Source of the DNA: DASXYG01 sp036502625
Lineage (GTDB): Bacteria; Actinomycetota; Actinomycetes; Streptosporangiales; Streptosporangiaceae
NCBI GenBank assembly: GCA_036502625.1
Contig: DASXYG010000122.1
Span: forward strand, 76,686 to 140,685
Direction: 5' to 3'
Length of the DNA: 64,000 nucleotides
Shown: positions 16,814 to 24,860 of the stretch, piece by piece
How positions within the stretch are numbered: the stretch's first letter is position 1
How the letters are laid out: every line of letters starts with the position of its first letter
Notes under the pieces: model-generated
The model's database searches: none
Told to the model about the DNA's origin: nothing
What the model saw: only the letters and a program-made list of their open reading frames with translations
Program-made: the position numbers and the translations under genes

Positions 16814-17314
16814 GTGACCACCGTGGACGAGCCCGTAGCGGATCCGGTGATCGAGACGGCGAAGGCGGGGGACGCCGGGCAGATCCTCACCGTGCAGCGG
16901 GCCGCGTACGTCACCGAGGCGCAGCTCTACGGCGACCCGTTCATCACGCCGCTGACCGAGTCGCTGGCGCAGGTGCGCGCGGCGATCGACGGTTCGCCCG
17001 TGGTGCTCGTGGCGCGCCGCGGCGCGCGGGTCATCGGCGCCGCGCGCGGCACCGTCAACGGCCACACCGGCCAGGTCGGCCGCGTGGTCGTCGCCCCCGA
17101 CGAACAGGGCCGCGGCGTGGCCACCGCGCTGCTCGACGCGTTGGAAGAGGCGCTCGCCGCCGCCGGGTGCGCCGAGTTCGCGCTGTTCACCGGCCACCTG
17201 TCGGACGGCAACCTGCGCCTGTACCGCCGCCGCGGCTACACCGAGACCCGCCGCGAGCACATCGGCGGCGCCCTCACCTTCGTCCACATGCGCAAGAAGG
17301 CCGCCGCGGGCTGA
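16814..17314 (+). CDS. GNAT family N-acetyltransferase
   Basis: A 166-residue GNAT acetyltransferase using acetyl-CoA; substrate unknown. The acetyl-CoA-binding motif A is VGRVVVAPDEQGRGVATALL (about 92-111), with the Q/RxxGxG/A loop QGRGVA. The acceptor end has LFTGHLSDGNLRLYRRRGY, the common motif B with its conserved Tyr. GTG start with GAGGTGA about 6 bases upstream. It lies between rpsA and coaE and stops 28 bp before coaE. Confidence 0.9.
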   Translation: MTTVDEPVADPVIETAKAGDAGQILTVQRAAYVTEAQLYGDPFITPLTESLAQVRAAIDGSPVVLVARRGARVIGAARGTVNGHTGQVGRVVVAPDEQGRGVATALLDALEEALAAAGCAEFALFTGHLSDGNLRLYRRRGYTETRREHIGGALTFVHMRKKAAAG

Positions 17315-17329
17315 CGCGGGGCGACCCGC

Positions 17330-17342
17330 TAGGCTCCCGATC
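17330..17342 (+). promoter_or_regulatory. Putative leaderless -10 element of coaE
   Basis: TAGGCT at 17330-17335 ends 7 bases before the ATG of coaE, with no ribosome site between. Same layout as pyk, pdtaR and polA. Confidence 0.4.
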
Positions 17343-17945
17343 ATGCTGCGTGTGGGACTGACGGGCGGGATCGGTTCGGGCAAGAGCGAGGTGTCGCGCC
17401 GGCTCGCCGAGTTCGGCGCCGTGGTCATCGACGCGGACCGCATCGCCCGCGAGGTCGTGGAGCCGGGCACCGAGGGGCTGGCCGGCGTGGTCGCCGAGTT
17501 CGGCGACGGCGTGCTGCGGCCGGACGGCACCCTGGACCGAGAGCGGCTCGGCGAGATCGTCTTCGCCGACGCCGAACGGCTGAAGGCGCTCAACGCGATC
17601 GTCCACCCGCTGGTCGGGAAGCGGTCGGCGGAGCTGTTCGAGGCCGCGCCGCCGGACGCCGTCGTGGTGTACGACGTGCCGCTGCTCGCCGAGAACGACC
17701 TCGCCGGGTTCTACGACCTCGTGGTGGTCGTGGACGCCCCGACGGAGACGCAGGTCCAGCGGCTGACCGGCGCCCGCGGCATGACCGAGGAGCAGGCGCG
17801 CGCCCGCATCGCCGCGCAGGCCACCCGCGAGAAGCGCCGCGCCCTGGCCGACATCGTGATCGACAACTCCGGCGACATCCCCGCCCTGGACCACCAGGTC
17901 GCCGACCTCTGGGCGGCGCTCACCGCCCGCGCCGCCACCGCCTGA
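17343..17945 (+). CDS. coaE: Dephospho-CoA kinase
   Basis: A 200-residue kinase for the last step of coenzyme A synthesis (dephospho-CoA plus ATP to CoA). The P-loop is LTGGIGSGKSEVSRRL at residues 6-21, followed by the substrate-binding IDADRIAREVVEPG segment, YDVPLLAEN, and the lid region RGMTEEQARARIAAQ. The length is that of the single-domain enzyme; some actinobacterial CoaE proteins carry a GrpB-like C-terminal extension that is absent here. No ribosome site, -10-like TAGGCT just upstream. Confidence 0.95.
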   Translation: MLRVGLTGGIGSGKSEVSRRLAEFGAVVIDADRIAREVVEPGTEGLAGVVAEFGDGVLRPDGTLDRERLGEIVFADAERLKALNAIVHPLVGKRSAELFEAAPPDAVVVYDVPLLAENDLAGFYDLVVVVDAPTETQVQRLTGARGMTEEQARARIAAQATREKRRALADIVIDNSGDIPALDHQVADLWAALTARAATA

Positions 17946-18042
17946 GCCCGGCGGAGCGTACGACCGTCCTGGGCGCGAGCGCCTGTGCGCGCGGGACCGG
18001 CGCCGTGCGCGTGTGCCGGGCGGGTCGGGCAGACTTGGGATC

Positions 18043-18957
18043 ATGAGCGTCCCGTCGATCTGCGTGCTCGGTAGCTGCAACATGGACCTTGTCGCGTACG
18101 TCGGCCGCTACCCGCGGCTCGGCGAGACCGTCACCGGCGACCGGTTCACCACGGTGCCCGGCGGTAAGGGCGCCAACCAGGCCATCGCGGCGGCCCGCGC
18201 GGGCGGCGCGGTCACCATGATCGGCGCCGTGGGCCGCGACGCGTTCGGCCCGCAGATCCGCGCCACGCTCGCGGATTCCGGCGTACGCCTCGACCTGCTG
18301 CGCGAGGTCGACGGCCCCACCGGCACCGCGCACATCACCGTGGACGCCGACGGCGGCAACGCGATCGTCGTGGTGCCGTCCGCGAACGGCACCATGCGGG
18401 CGCTGACCGCCGCGGACGAGCGGGCCATCGCCGCCGCGGACGTCCTGGTCATGCAGTTGGAACTGCCGCTGGAGATCGTCGCCGCGGGCGCCGCGGCGGC
18501 CCGGAGCGCCGGCACCCGCGTGGCGCTCACCCCCGCGCCCGTACGCCCGCTGCCGGACACCCTGATGGCCGGCGTCGACCTGCTGCTCGCCAACGAGCAC
18601 GAGGCCGCGCAGCTCGGCCTCGCCGATGGCGGCGCCGAGCCGGGAGACGCGCTGGCCGCGCTGCTGCGCCGCGTGCCGGAGGCGGTCGTGACGCTGGGCG
18701 CCGACGGCGCGCTGTACGGCGGCCGCGACATGCCGCCCGTGCGTACGCCCGCGGCCCGGGTCGCCGCGGTCGACACGACGGCCGCCGGCGACTGCTTCGC
18801 CGGGGCGCTGGTCGTGGCGATGGCCGAGGGCCGTCCCGTACGCGACGCGCTGCGGTGGGCGACGGCCGCGTCGGGCCTGTCCGTCCAGCGGCCCGGCGCC
18901 AGCTCGTCGATGCCGGGCCGTGCGGAGATCGAGGCGTTCGCCGCCACGCTGCGCTGA
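18043..18957 (+). CDS. rbsK: Ribokinase (PfkB family sugar kinase)
   Basis: A 304-residue PfkB-fold sugar kinase. The N-terminal signature is GSCNMDLVAYVGRYPRLGET, then the GGKGANQAIAAAR substrate loop. The C-terminal PfkB signature DTTAAGDCFAGALV contains the catalytic base Asp and the anion hole. The motif set fits ribokinase (ribose to ribose 5-phosphate) better than fructokinase or adenosine kinase. ATG at 18043 is the natural start; an in-frame ATG at 18013 adds ten unrelated residues. No other rbs gene is nearby, so the substrate is inferred. Confidence 0.85.
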   Translation: MSVPSICVLGSCNMDLVAYVGRYPRLGETVTGDRFTTVPGGKGANQAIAAARAGGAVTMIGAVGRDAFGPQIRATLADSGVRLDLLREVDGPTGTAHITVDADGGNAIVVVPSANGTMRALTAADERAIAAADVLVMQLELPLEIVAAGAAAARSAGTRVALTPAPVRPLPDTLMAGVDLLLANEHEAAQLGLADGGAEPGDALAALLRRVPEAVVTLGADGALYGGRDMPPVRTPAARVAAVDTTAAGDCFAGALVVAMAEGRPVRDALRWATAASGLSVQRPGASSSMPGRAEIEAFAATLR

Positions 18958-19050
18958 GGCCCAGGGCATCAACGGCGTGGCCGGATCCGGCCAGCCGGTT
19001 GGGTCCGGGCGCCCAGGCGGCCCGCGCGCGCATCCGCCAGCCTGTGCACC

Positions 19051-20019
19051 GTGTTCAACCGAGCGGACGCCAAGCCGGATCCCGTACGGTCGGAGCCGCC
19101 TCCGGCCCGGGACCGCGGCGCCTCCATGCTGGAGTACCTCGCCTTGGGCGTCCTGTCCGCGGTCATCCTCGCCGGCCTGGTCACCGCCGGGTTATCGGAC
19201 ACGTTCGGCGGCGGGGTGCACAGCGTGGTCTGCCGCGTGGTGGGGGAGCCCGGCTGTGCCACGAACCCGCCGGTGGCCGGCGGCGACCGCGAGAACGGTC
19301 CGAGCCCGGCGCCGTCGCCGTCGCCGCCGAGCGACGGCCCGACACAGCCCCGGGCCACGCCCCACCCGTCGGACAACCCCTCGCCGACGCCCGATCCGGG
19401 CATCGAGGTCCGGAAGCGCACTGAGGCGGCCCTCAATGAGACGCCGACGGGCCGCGCCATCCTCGCGTGGGCGAAGGCGCACGGCGTGCGCATGGTGTAC
19501 CGCAAGCAGGAAGGCGACTACTACACCGACGGGAACAACACGATCTACCTGGACTACCGCGAGTCGCCCGAGGATCTCGCCGCCACGCTCGCCCACGAGA
19601 TGAACCACGCGCGGGCGCGGGACTATCCGCCGGTGGACACGATGTCCCGTGCCGAGTACATCGACAAGTCCATCCAGGAGGAGGCGCACGGCAACGTCCT
19701 GCAGGTGAAGGAGAACCAGGCGCTGCAGCGCGTGCGCGGCCCCGGGAAGGTGCCCGACACGCTGTTCCAGTCCGAGTACGAGGCGGCGTACGACACCGCG
19801 GTGAGCAACGCCCAGGCGGCGGCGACGCGGCAGGGGCGGACCCTTTCCCCGCAGGAGCGGCAGCGGATCGGGGAGCAGGCCGGGGAGGCGCGCATGAAGA
19901 AGGCCATCGAGGACGGTGAGGTCGTGCAGTCGGACGACGGCAAGCTCTACCGTGACCATTACGGCAAGCAATGGGACGACGCGCACAAGAAGTCCTGCGT
20001 GTTGTTCGTGTGTTGGTGA
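19051..20019 (+). CDS. Flp-pilin-like anchored putative metallopeptidase
   Basis: A 322-residue protein with unusual architecture. Residues 18-50 look like a type IVb (Flp) prepilin: basic leader, Gly23 before ASMLEYLALG with Glu at +5 and Tyr at +6, then a hydrophobic helix. Residues 75-118 are a Pro/Ser/Asp linker. Residues 120-322 form a soluble domain with DLAATLAHEMNHARARDYPP, that is an H182-E-M-N-H186 zinc-protease motif in a helix, and a Cys near each end of the extracytoplasmic part. It is probably displayed outside the cell. The GTG start is the most upstream sensible one. It overlaps the next gene (TGATG). Confidence 0.65.
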   Translation: MFNRADAKPDPVRSEPPPARDRGASMLEYLALGVLSAVILAGLVTAGLSDTFGGGVHSVVCRVVGEPGCATNPPVAGGDRENGPSPAPSPSPPSDGPTQPRATPHPSDNPSPTPDPGIEVRKRTEAALNETPTGRAILAWAKAHGVRMVYRKQEGDYYTDGNNTIYLDYRESPEDLAATLAHEMNHARARDYPPVDTMSRAEYIDKSIQEEAHGNVLQVKENQALQRVRGPGKVPDTLFQSEYEAAYDTAVSNAQAAATRQGRTLSPQERQRIGEQAGEARMKKAIEDGEVVQSDDGKLYRDHYGKQWDDAHKKSCVLFVCW

Positions 20020-20705
20020 TGATGAGACTACGGACAGGGGCGGCGGCGCTGGTCGCCGCCGTGACGCTCGCCGCGTGCGGCGCGGGCCCCGGCACGGATC
20101 CGGACTCCGGCGTGCGGTCCGCCATCGTGTCCGGGCTCCGCGCCCAGGGCCACGAGGCCGAGGCGGACATCGCCGCGGGCAAGGCCGATGTCACGCCCGA
20201 GCCGGCCGCGTTCCTCGGCGGCGGCTGGCGGATCTACCGGGTCGACGGGAACGGGCCCGACGCCGTGCAGTTCAGCGTGGGCACCGGGCCGGGCGGCAAG
20301 GTCATGCTGCTCACCGGCGCGCCCGCCGCGTTCGGGCTGATGACCGACGCCGCGGGCACCCGCGTGCGCACACCCGCAGCGGCCACCGCCGTGGTCCGGG
20401 TGTTCCTGCGGGTCACCCGCCGTACCGACGTGCTCTCCTACGCCGTCGACCGAGTCGGGCAGATCCGGTTCCGGCCCGGCCTGAGCGGCACGGACGCGGC
20501 CCACCGCGACGCGATCGTCCGGCGCTACCGTTCCGTGATCGGCCCGCCGCGCGCCCGTACGGCCGCCGGCGGGTTCGCCGTCACCGCGTACAGCGTCCGC
20601 GACCGGGGGCTGCTGCGGCACCGCATGGACGTCGCCGTCGACGGCGCCGTCACCGACCACGCGAAGGCGCTGGTCACCGACCTTCCGGTGCCGTACACAC
20701 GCTGA
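20019..20705 (+). CDS. Lipoprotein of unknown function coupled to the pilin-like metallopeptidase
   Basis: A 228-residue exported lipoprotein. MMRLRTGAAALVAAVTLAAC is a signal peptide with the lipobox cysteine at residue 20. The mature part has no recognised domain; it has alternating beta strands and many Ala/Val/Arg residues. The ATG at 20019 (or 20022) overlaps the stop of the upstream gene as TGATG, so the two proteins are made together and may act together on the cell surface. I do not recognise the family. Confidence 0.7.
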   Translation: MMRLRTGAAALVAAVTLAACGAGPGTDPDSGVRSAIVSGLRAQGHEAEADIAAGKADVTPEPAAFLGGGWRIYRVDGNGPDAVQFSVGTGPGGKVMLLTGAPAAFGLMTDAAGTRVRTPAAATAVVRVFLRVTRRTDVLSYAVDRVGQIRFRPGLSGTDAAHRDAIVRRYRSVIGPPRARTAAGGFAVTAYSVRDRGLLRHRMDVAVDGAVTDHAKALVTDLPVPYTR

Positions 20706-20781
20706 GAGTCCGCGACGGCGCCGGGAATGTCACACCCCCCGCATACAGTTGGTCGCCTTAGGAGTCGATGGGGGAGATGAC

Positions 20782-22884
20782 GTGCGGCCGGTAACCGATC
20801 TTCAGCGCACGGTGGCGCCGTTCAAGGTGCTCACCGACATGAAGCCGTCCGGCGACCAGCCGCAGGCGATCGCCGATATCGAGAAGCGCGTGAAGGCCGG
20901 CGAGCAGAACATCGTGCTCCTCGGCGCCACCGGCACCGGCAAGACGGCCACGGTCGCGTGGCTGTCCGAGCGGCTCGACCGCCCGGTGCTGGTCATGCAG
21001 CCGAACAAGACGCTCGCCGCGCAGTTCGCCAACGAGCTGCGCGAGATGATGCCCGAGAACGCGGTCGAGTACTTCGTCTCGTACTACGACTACTACCAGC
21101 CCGAGGCGTACGTCCCCCAGACCGATACGTACATCGAGAAGGACTCCTCGATCAACGACGAGGTCGAGCGGCTGCGCCACTCGGCCACGAACTCCCTGCT
21201 CACCCGGCGCGACTCGATCGTGGTGTCCACCGTGTCGTGCATCTACGGCCTCGGCACTCCTCAGGAGTACGTCGACCGCATGCTCCCGCTGACGGTCGGC
21301 ATGGAGATCGAGCGCGACCAGCTCCTGCGCCGCCTCGTCGAGATGCAGTACGCCCGCAACGACCTGGCCTTCACCCGGGGCACGTTCCGCGTCCGGGGCG
21401 ACACGATCGAGATCATCCCGCAGTACGAGGAGCTCGCCGTCCGCATCGAGATGTTCGGCGACGAGATCGAGCGGCTGATGACCCTCCACCCGCTCACCGG
21501 CGAGGTCGTCACGGAGGACGACCAGGTCTACGTCTTCCCCGCGTCGCACTACGTCGCCGGCCCGGAGCGCATGGAGCGCGCGATCGGCGGCATCGAGGAG
21601 GAGCTGGGCATCCGCCTCGGCGAGCTGGAGACGCAGGGCAAGCTGCTGGAGGCCCAGCGGCTGCGCATGCGCACGACGTACGACATCGAGATGATGCGCC
21701 AGGTCGGCACCTGCTCCGGCATCGAGAACTACTCGCGCCACATCGACGGCCGCGAGCAGGGCACCCCGCCGAACACGCTGCTCGACTACTTCCCCGAGGA
21801 CTTCCTCCTCGTCATCGACGAGTCGCACTACACGGTCCCCCAGATCGGCGGCATGTACGAGGGCGACATGTCCCGCAAGCGCACCCTCGTGGAACACGGC
21901 TTCCGCCTGCCGTCCGCGATGGACAACCGGCCGCTGCGCTGGGAGGAGTTCGTCGACCGCATCGGCCAGACCGTCTACCTCTCCGCCACCCCGGGGCCGT
22001 ACGAACTCCAGCGCGTCGGCGGCGACGTGGTCGAGCAGGTCATCCGGCCGACCGGGCTGGTCGACCCCGAGGTGATCGTGAAGCCCACCAAGGGCCAGAT
22101 CGACGACCTGATCCACGAGATCCGCGCCCGCGCCGAGCGCGACGAACGCGTCCTGGTCACCACGCTGACGAAGAAGATGTCCGAGGACCTCACCGACTAC
22201 CTCCTGGAACTCGGCATCCGCGTCCGCTACCTGCACAGCGAGGTCGACACGCTGCGCCGCGTGGAGCTGCTCCGCGAGCTGCGCCTGGGGGAGTACGACG
22301 TGCTCGTCGGCATCAACCTCCTCCGCGAGGGCCTCGACCTCCCCGAGGTGTCGCTCGTCGCGATCCTCGACGCCGACAAGGAGGGCTTCCTCCGGTCGGG
22401 CACGTCCCTGATCCAGACGATCGGCCGCGCCGCGCGCAACGTCTCCGGCCAGGTCCACATGTACGCGGACACGATCACCCCGTCCATGCGCAACGCGATC
22501 GACGAGACGAACCGCCGCCGCGAGAAGCAGGAGGCGTACAACGCCGAGCGCGGCATCGACCCGCAGCCGCTGCGCAAGAAGATCGCCGACATCCTCGACA
22601 CCCTCGCCCGCGAGGACGCCGACACCGAGGAGCTGATCGGGGGTTCGGGCCGCCAGCAGAGCCGCGGCAAGGCGCCGGTGCCCGGCCTGTCGTCGAAGAA
22701 GCTCCGCTCGGCCGAGCTCGGCGACAAGCCGCGCGAGGAGCTGTCGGCCATGGTCGACCAGCTCACCGAGCAGATGCACACCGCGGCCGCCGACCTCCAG
22801 TTCGAGCTCGCGGCCCGCCTCCGCGACGAGATCCACGAGCTCAAGCGCGAAATTCGCGACATGAAGGAAGCCGGCGTCAACTAG
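20782..22884 (+). CDS. uvrB: Excinuclease ABC subunit B
   Basis: A 700-residue UvrB, the damage-verifying helicase of nucleotide excision repair. Walker A is GATGTGKT at 48-55. The beta-hairpin that inserts into DNA is in the YYDYYQPEAYVPQTDTYIEK region near residue 95-115. Walker B/DEAD-like is LLVIDESHYTVPQIGGMY, helicase motifs V and VI are VGINLLREGLDLPEV and QTIGRAARN, and the C-terminal UVR domain ends with FELAARLRDEIHELKREIRD. GTG at 20782 is chosen because GGGGGAG precedes it by 5 bases. uvrA and uvrC are not in the window. Confidence 0.97.
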   Translation: MRPVTDLQRTVAPFKVLTDMKPSGDQPQAIADIEKRVKAGEQNIVLLGATGTGKTATVAWLSERLDRPVLVMQPNKTLAAQFANELREMMPENAVEYFVSYYDYYQPEAYVPQTDTYIEKDSSINDEVERLRHSATNSLLTRRDSIVVSTVSCIYGLGTPQEYVDRMLPLTVGMEIERDQLLRRLVEMQYARNDLAFTRGTFRVRGDTIEIIPQYEELAVRIEMFGDEIERLMTLHPLTGEVVTEDDQVYVFPASHYVAGPERMERAIGGIEEELGIRLGELETQGKLLEAQRLRMRTTYDIEMMRQVGTCSGIENYSRHIDGREQGTPPNTLLDYFPEDFLLVIDESHYTVPQIGGMYEGDMSRKRTLVEHGFRLPSAMDNRPLRWEEFVDRIGQTVYLSATPGPYELQRVGGDVVEQVIRPTGLVDPEVIVKPTKGQIDDLIHEIRARAERDERVLVTTLTKKMSEDLTDYLLELGIRVRYLHSEVDTLRRVELLRELRLGEYDVLVGINLLREGLDLPEVSLVAILDADKEGFLRSGTSLIQTIGRAARNVSGQVHMYADTITPSMRNAIDETNRRREKQEAYNAERGIDPQPLRKKIADILDTLAREDADTEELIGGSGRQQSRGKAPVPGLSSKKLRSAELGDKPREELSAMVDQLTEQMHTAAADLQFELAARLRDEIHELKREIRDMKEAGVN

Positions 22885-22904
22885 TGTGGCCGCGCGCGAT
22901 CCGC

Positions 22905-22921
22905 CGCGGAGATTTTCCGCG
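22905..22921. terminator. Small hairpin after uvrB
   Basis: CGCGGA and TCCGCG with a 5-base loop, 20 bp past the uvrB stop. Weak stem; a tentative terminator. Confidence 0.3.
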
Positions 22922-22979
22922 CGTGGTGAGTTGCGCGTTTTCGACCGCATCGTGCGTCTGGTCCCGATAGGAAGGGACA

Positions 22980-23771
22980 GTGAGCGATTACGGTTACCCC
23001 GGTCCGGCCGACGGGCCGGTCCGCTACGAGCGGGTCTACCGGGGGAACACGGTGATCGGCTACCTCTGGTGGGCGCCCGCGGGCCGCGGGTTCGTCCCCC
23101 GTCCCGACGCCGGCCGGGCCGGTGCCGCCGCCGACGGCGAATGGCGCCGCCGGCTGCGTGCGGCGCACACCCGAGATGACGTCATCGACGACTGGCGCCG
23201 CCACCCGGACGACAGGGCCGGCGCCCTGAACGACACCGATGAGTGGGAGGCCGCCACCTTGGCGGAACTTGTTCGCCTCGCCGCCGAACCCGAGCGGGAG
23301 GAACGGCACAGGAAGGGCAGGGGCGGCGCCCCGGCCGACGCGTGCGGCGCGGATCAGCGCGCCCCCGAGCCGTCCTTCTACGCCCGCGACACCGACGGCC
23401 CGATCAGCTACGCCCCGGCGGTCGCCGGCGACGGCACCGTCCTCGGCTACCTCTGGGCCGCCGAGGACGACGACGCGGCCGGGTTCGTGGAACGCGCCGC
23501 CGCGGGCACCGTCAACGCCTCGAACGCCGCGAGCGCGTGGCACCAGCGCCTGCGCCGGGCCTACGACCGCGGCCTGCCACCCCTGCGCGCCCTGCGCGAG
23601 TGGATAGGCGAGGACCCCGCCGCCGGCCACGACCCCGACGTAACAGAACCCCTCTCCACCGCCCACCCCGAGTGGCGCCTGGCCGGCGCGCTGCCCCCCT
23701 CATCAGAACGCCACGCCCCCACCCTCACCGACCTCCACCGCCTAGCCGGCGACCCCCGATCCGACCTCTGA
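22980..23771 (+). CDS. Hypothetical protein with two tandem copies of one domain
   Basis: A 263-residue soluble, acidic protein I do not recognise. It has an internal duplication. Copy 1 (about 11-103) has DGPVRYERVYRGNTVIGYLWWA, WRRRLRAAH, then TLAELVRLA. Copy 2 (about 138-259) has DGPISYAPAVAGDGTVLGYLWAA, WHQRLRRAY, then TLTDLHRLA. Between them is a charged linker (about 104-137). Shared features are DGP-[VI]-x-Y, the GYLW strand and the W-x-x-R-L-R helix. There is no signal peptide or membrane segment. GTG start with AGGAAGGGA upstream. Confidence 0.75.
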   Translation: MSDYGYPGPADGPVRYERVYRGNTVIGYLWWAPAGRGFVPRPDAGRAGAAADGEWRRRLRAAHTRDDVIDDWRRHPDDRAGALNDTDEWEAATLAELVRLAAEPEREERHRKGRGGAPADACGADQRAPEPSFYARDTDGPISYAPAVAGDGTVLGYLWAAEDDDAAGFVERAAAGTVNASNAASAWHQRLRRAYDRGLPPLRALREWIGEDPAAGHDPDVTEPLSTAHPEWRLAGALPPSSERHAPTLTDLHRLAGDPRSDL

Positions 23772-23823
23772 CCACCCCCCGAGCCGCACACCCTGGAGGC
23801 ACGGCTCACCTCGCCCCGACGTG

Positions 23824-24172
23824 GGGCGTCGTGGTGAGTGGCGCGGCGTGCGCCCGGGCGCGGCTCGCCCCCGTGCCAGCCAAGGACGTCGCGGTAATCA
23901 AGGAAGCGTGTGCCCGGGCGCGGCTCACTCTGGGCCGGTGAGGGCCGTCGCGGTGAGTAACGCGGCGTGCGCCCGAGCCCGGCTTACTTCACCCCGGCCA
24001 GGGGCGTCGTGGCGAACAGTGCGGCGTGCGGCCGGGTGCGGCTTGCTCCGCTCCGGCCAGGGACGTCGTGGTGAGTAATGGGGCGTGCGGGCGGGTGCGG
24101 CTCGCCCCCCCCCACCCCCTCCCCCTGGCCAGGGGCGTCGTGCTGGACGGTGGGGGGTGCGCTCTGGGGGGC
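23824..24172. repeat. 59-bp tandem array made of decayed copies of the tetR 3' end
   Basis: Units start with GG(A/G/C)CGTCG at 23824, 23884, 23943, 24002, 24061 and 24133, giving periods of 60, 59, 59, 59 and 72 bp. The 72-bp unit is lengthened by a C-rich insertion. Most contain a GCGTGCGCCCGGGCGCGGCT-like core. On the minus strand several units read like the end of the adjacent tetR: ALLTATALTGPE-stop, ALFATTPLAGVK-stop and APLTTTPHVGAR-stop, compared with AMLTATFLTTPK-stop in tetR, all with the same codon distance to the stop. A period of 59 shifts frame each time, so the array itself is not a gene. Confidence 0.8.
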
Positions 24173-24784
24173 TTACTTGGGGGTGGTGAGGAAGGTTGCG
24201 GTGAGCATGGCGTCCAGGTGGGTGGCTAGGCGGTGGTTGGGCCAGGCTTGGTCGGCCAGGAGGCGGTGGATCATGTCGGGGGAGATCAGGGCCCAGAGCA
24301 TGTCGCGTGCGGTCGGGACCGTCCATGGTGCGGCCAGGCGGTTCTCGGCGGCCAGGCGTTTCGCGATGCGGGTGCAGACGGAGCGCTGGTCGTCGGCGAC
24401 CTGGGCCAGGTGACGTGCGGCGTCCGGGTCGGCGGATGCGTGGGCCTGGGCGGCCTGGTAGACGGCCATGACGCGGGGCTGGAAGTACGCGAGGTGCCGC
24501 GCCCACGCGCGCAGCGCCGCCCGCGCGTCGGCCGCGTCGAAGACCGGGTTCAGCGAGTCGCTCAGCCCCTCGGCGTCGCTCACGTGGTCGAACAGCGCCG
24601 TGATGAGGTCGGTGCGGGTCTCGAAGTGCAGGTAGACGGCGCGGCGGCTGACCCCGGCGCGCGCCGCCACCGCGGCCATCGTCAGCCCGCCGAAGCCGGA
24701 CCGCTCCAGGATGGCCCGCGTGGCGTCGAGCAGCGCCGTGCGCGTACGGCGGCCGCGGGCATTGCCGGTCGTGGCATCGCGCAT
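24173..24784 (-). CDS. TetR family transcriptional regulator
   Basis: A 203-residue TetR repressor. The N-terminal HTH is RTALLDATRAILERSGFGG, then TMAAVAARAGVSRRAVYLHF (about 33-52), followed by an all-helical ligand domain with a late WTVPTARDMLWALISPDMIHRLL segment. ATG at 24784 is preferred because AAGGGA lies 6 bases upstream; a longer frame to 24838 would start inside the operator. It is divergent from the arylamine N-acetyltransferase with a large inverted repeat between them, so it probably represses that gene and itself. Its last 13 codons are echoed in the downstream tandem array. Confidence 0.9.
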   Translation of the reverse strand: MRDATTGNARGRRTRTALLDATRAILERSGFGGLTMAAVAARAGVSRRAVYLHFETRTDLITALFDHVSDAEGLSDSLNPVFDAADARAALRAWARHLAYFQPRVMAVYQAAQAHASADPDAARHLAQVADDQRSVCTRIAKRLAAENRLAAPWTVPTARDMLWALISPDMIHRLLADQAWPNHRLATHLDAMLTATFLTTPK

Positions 24785-24804
24785 CAGCGGTCCCTTGCTC
24801 AGAT

Positions 24805-24847
24805 CTTCACATCGTGTGTACCTTAGCAAAGTACACACGGTGTGAAG
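24805..24847. promoter_or_regulatory. Probable TetR operator between tetR and nat
   Basis: CTTCACATCGTGTGTAC (24805-24821) and GTACACACGGTGTGAAG (24831-24847) are inverted repeats matching at 16 of 17 positions around a 9-bp AT-richer spacer. The site ends 3-4 bp before the nat ribosome site and 20 bp from the tetR start, so binding would block both promoters. Confidence 0.75.
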
Positions 24848-24860
24848 GTAAGGAGCTGTG

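Noticed and set aside
23925..24506. A gene on the minus strand across the tandem array
   Set aside because: It is a +1 shadow of tetR continuing into the repeats; the periodic peptides come from copies of the tetR end, and the frame changes from unit to unit.
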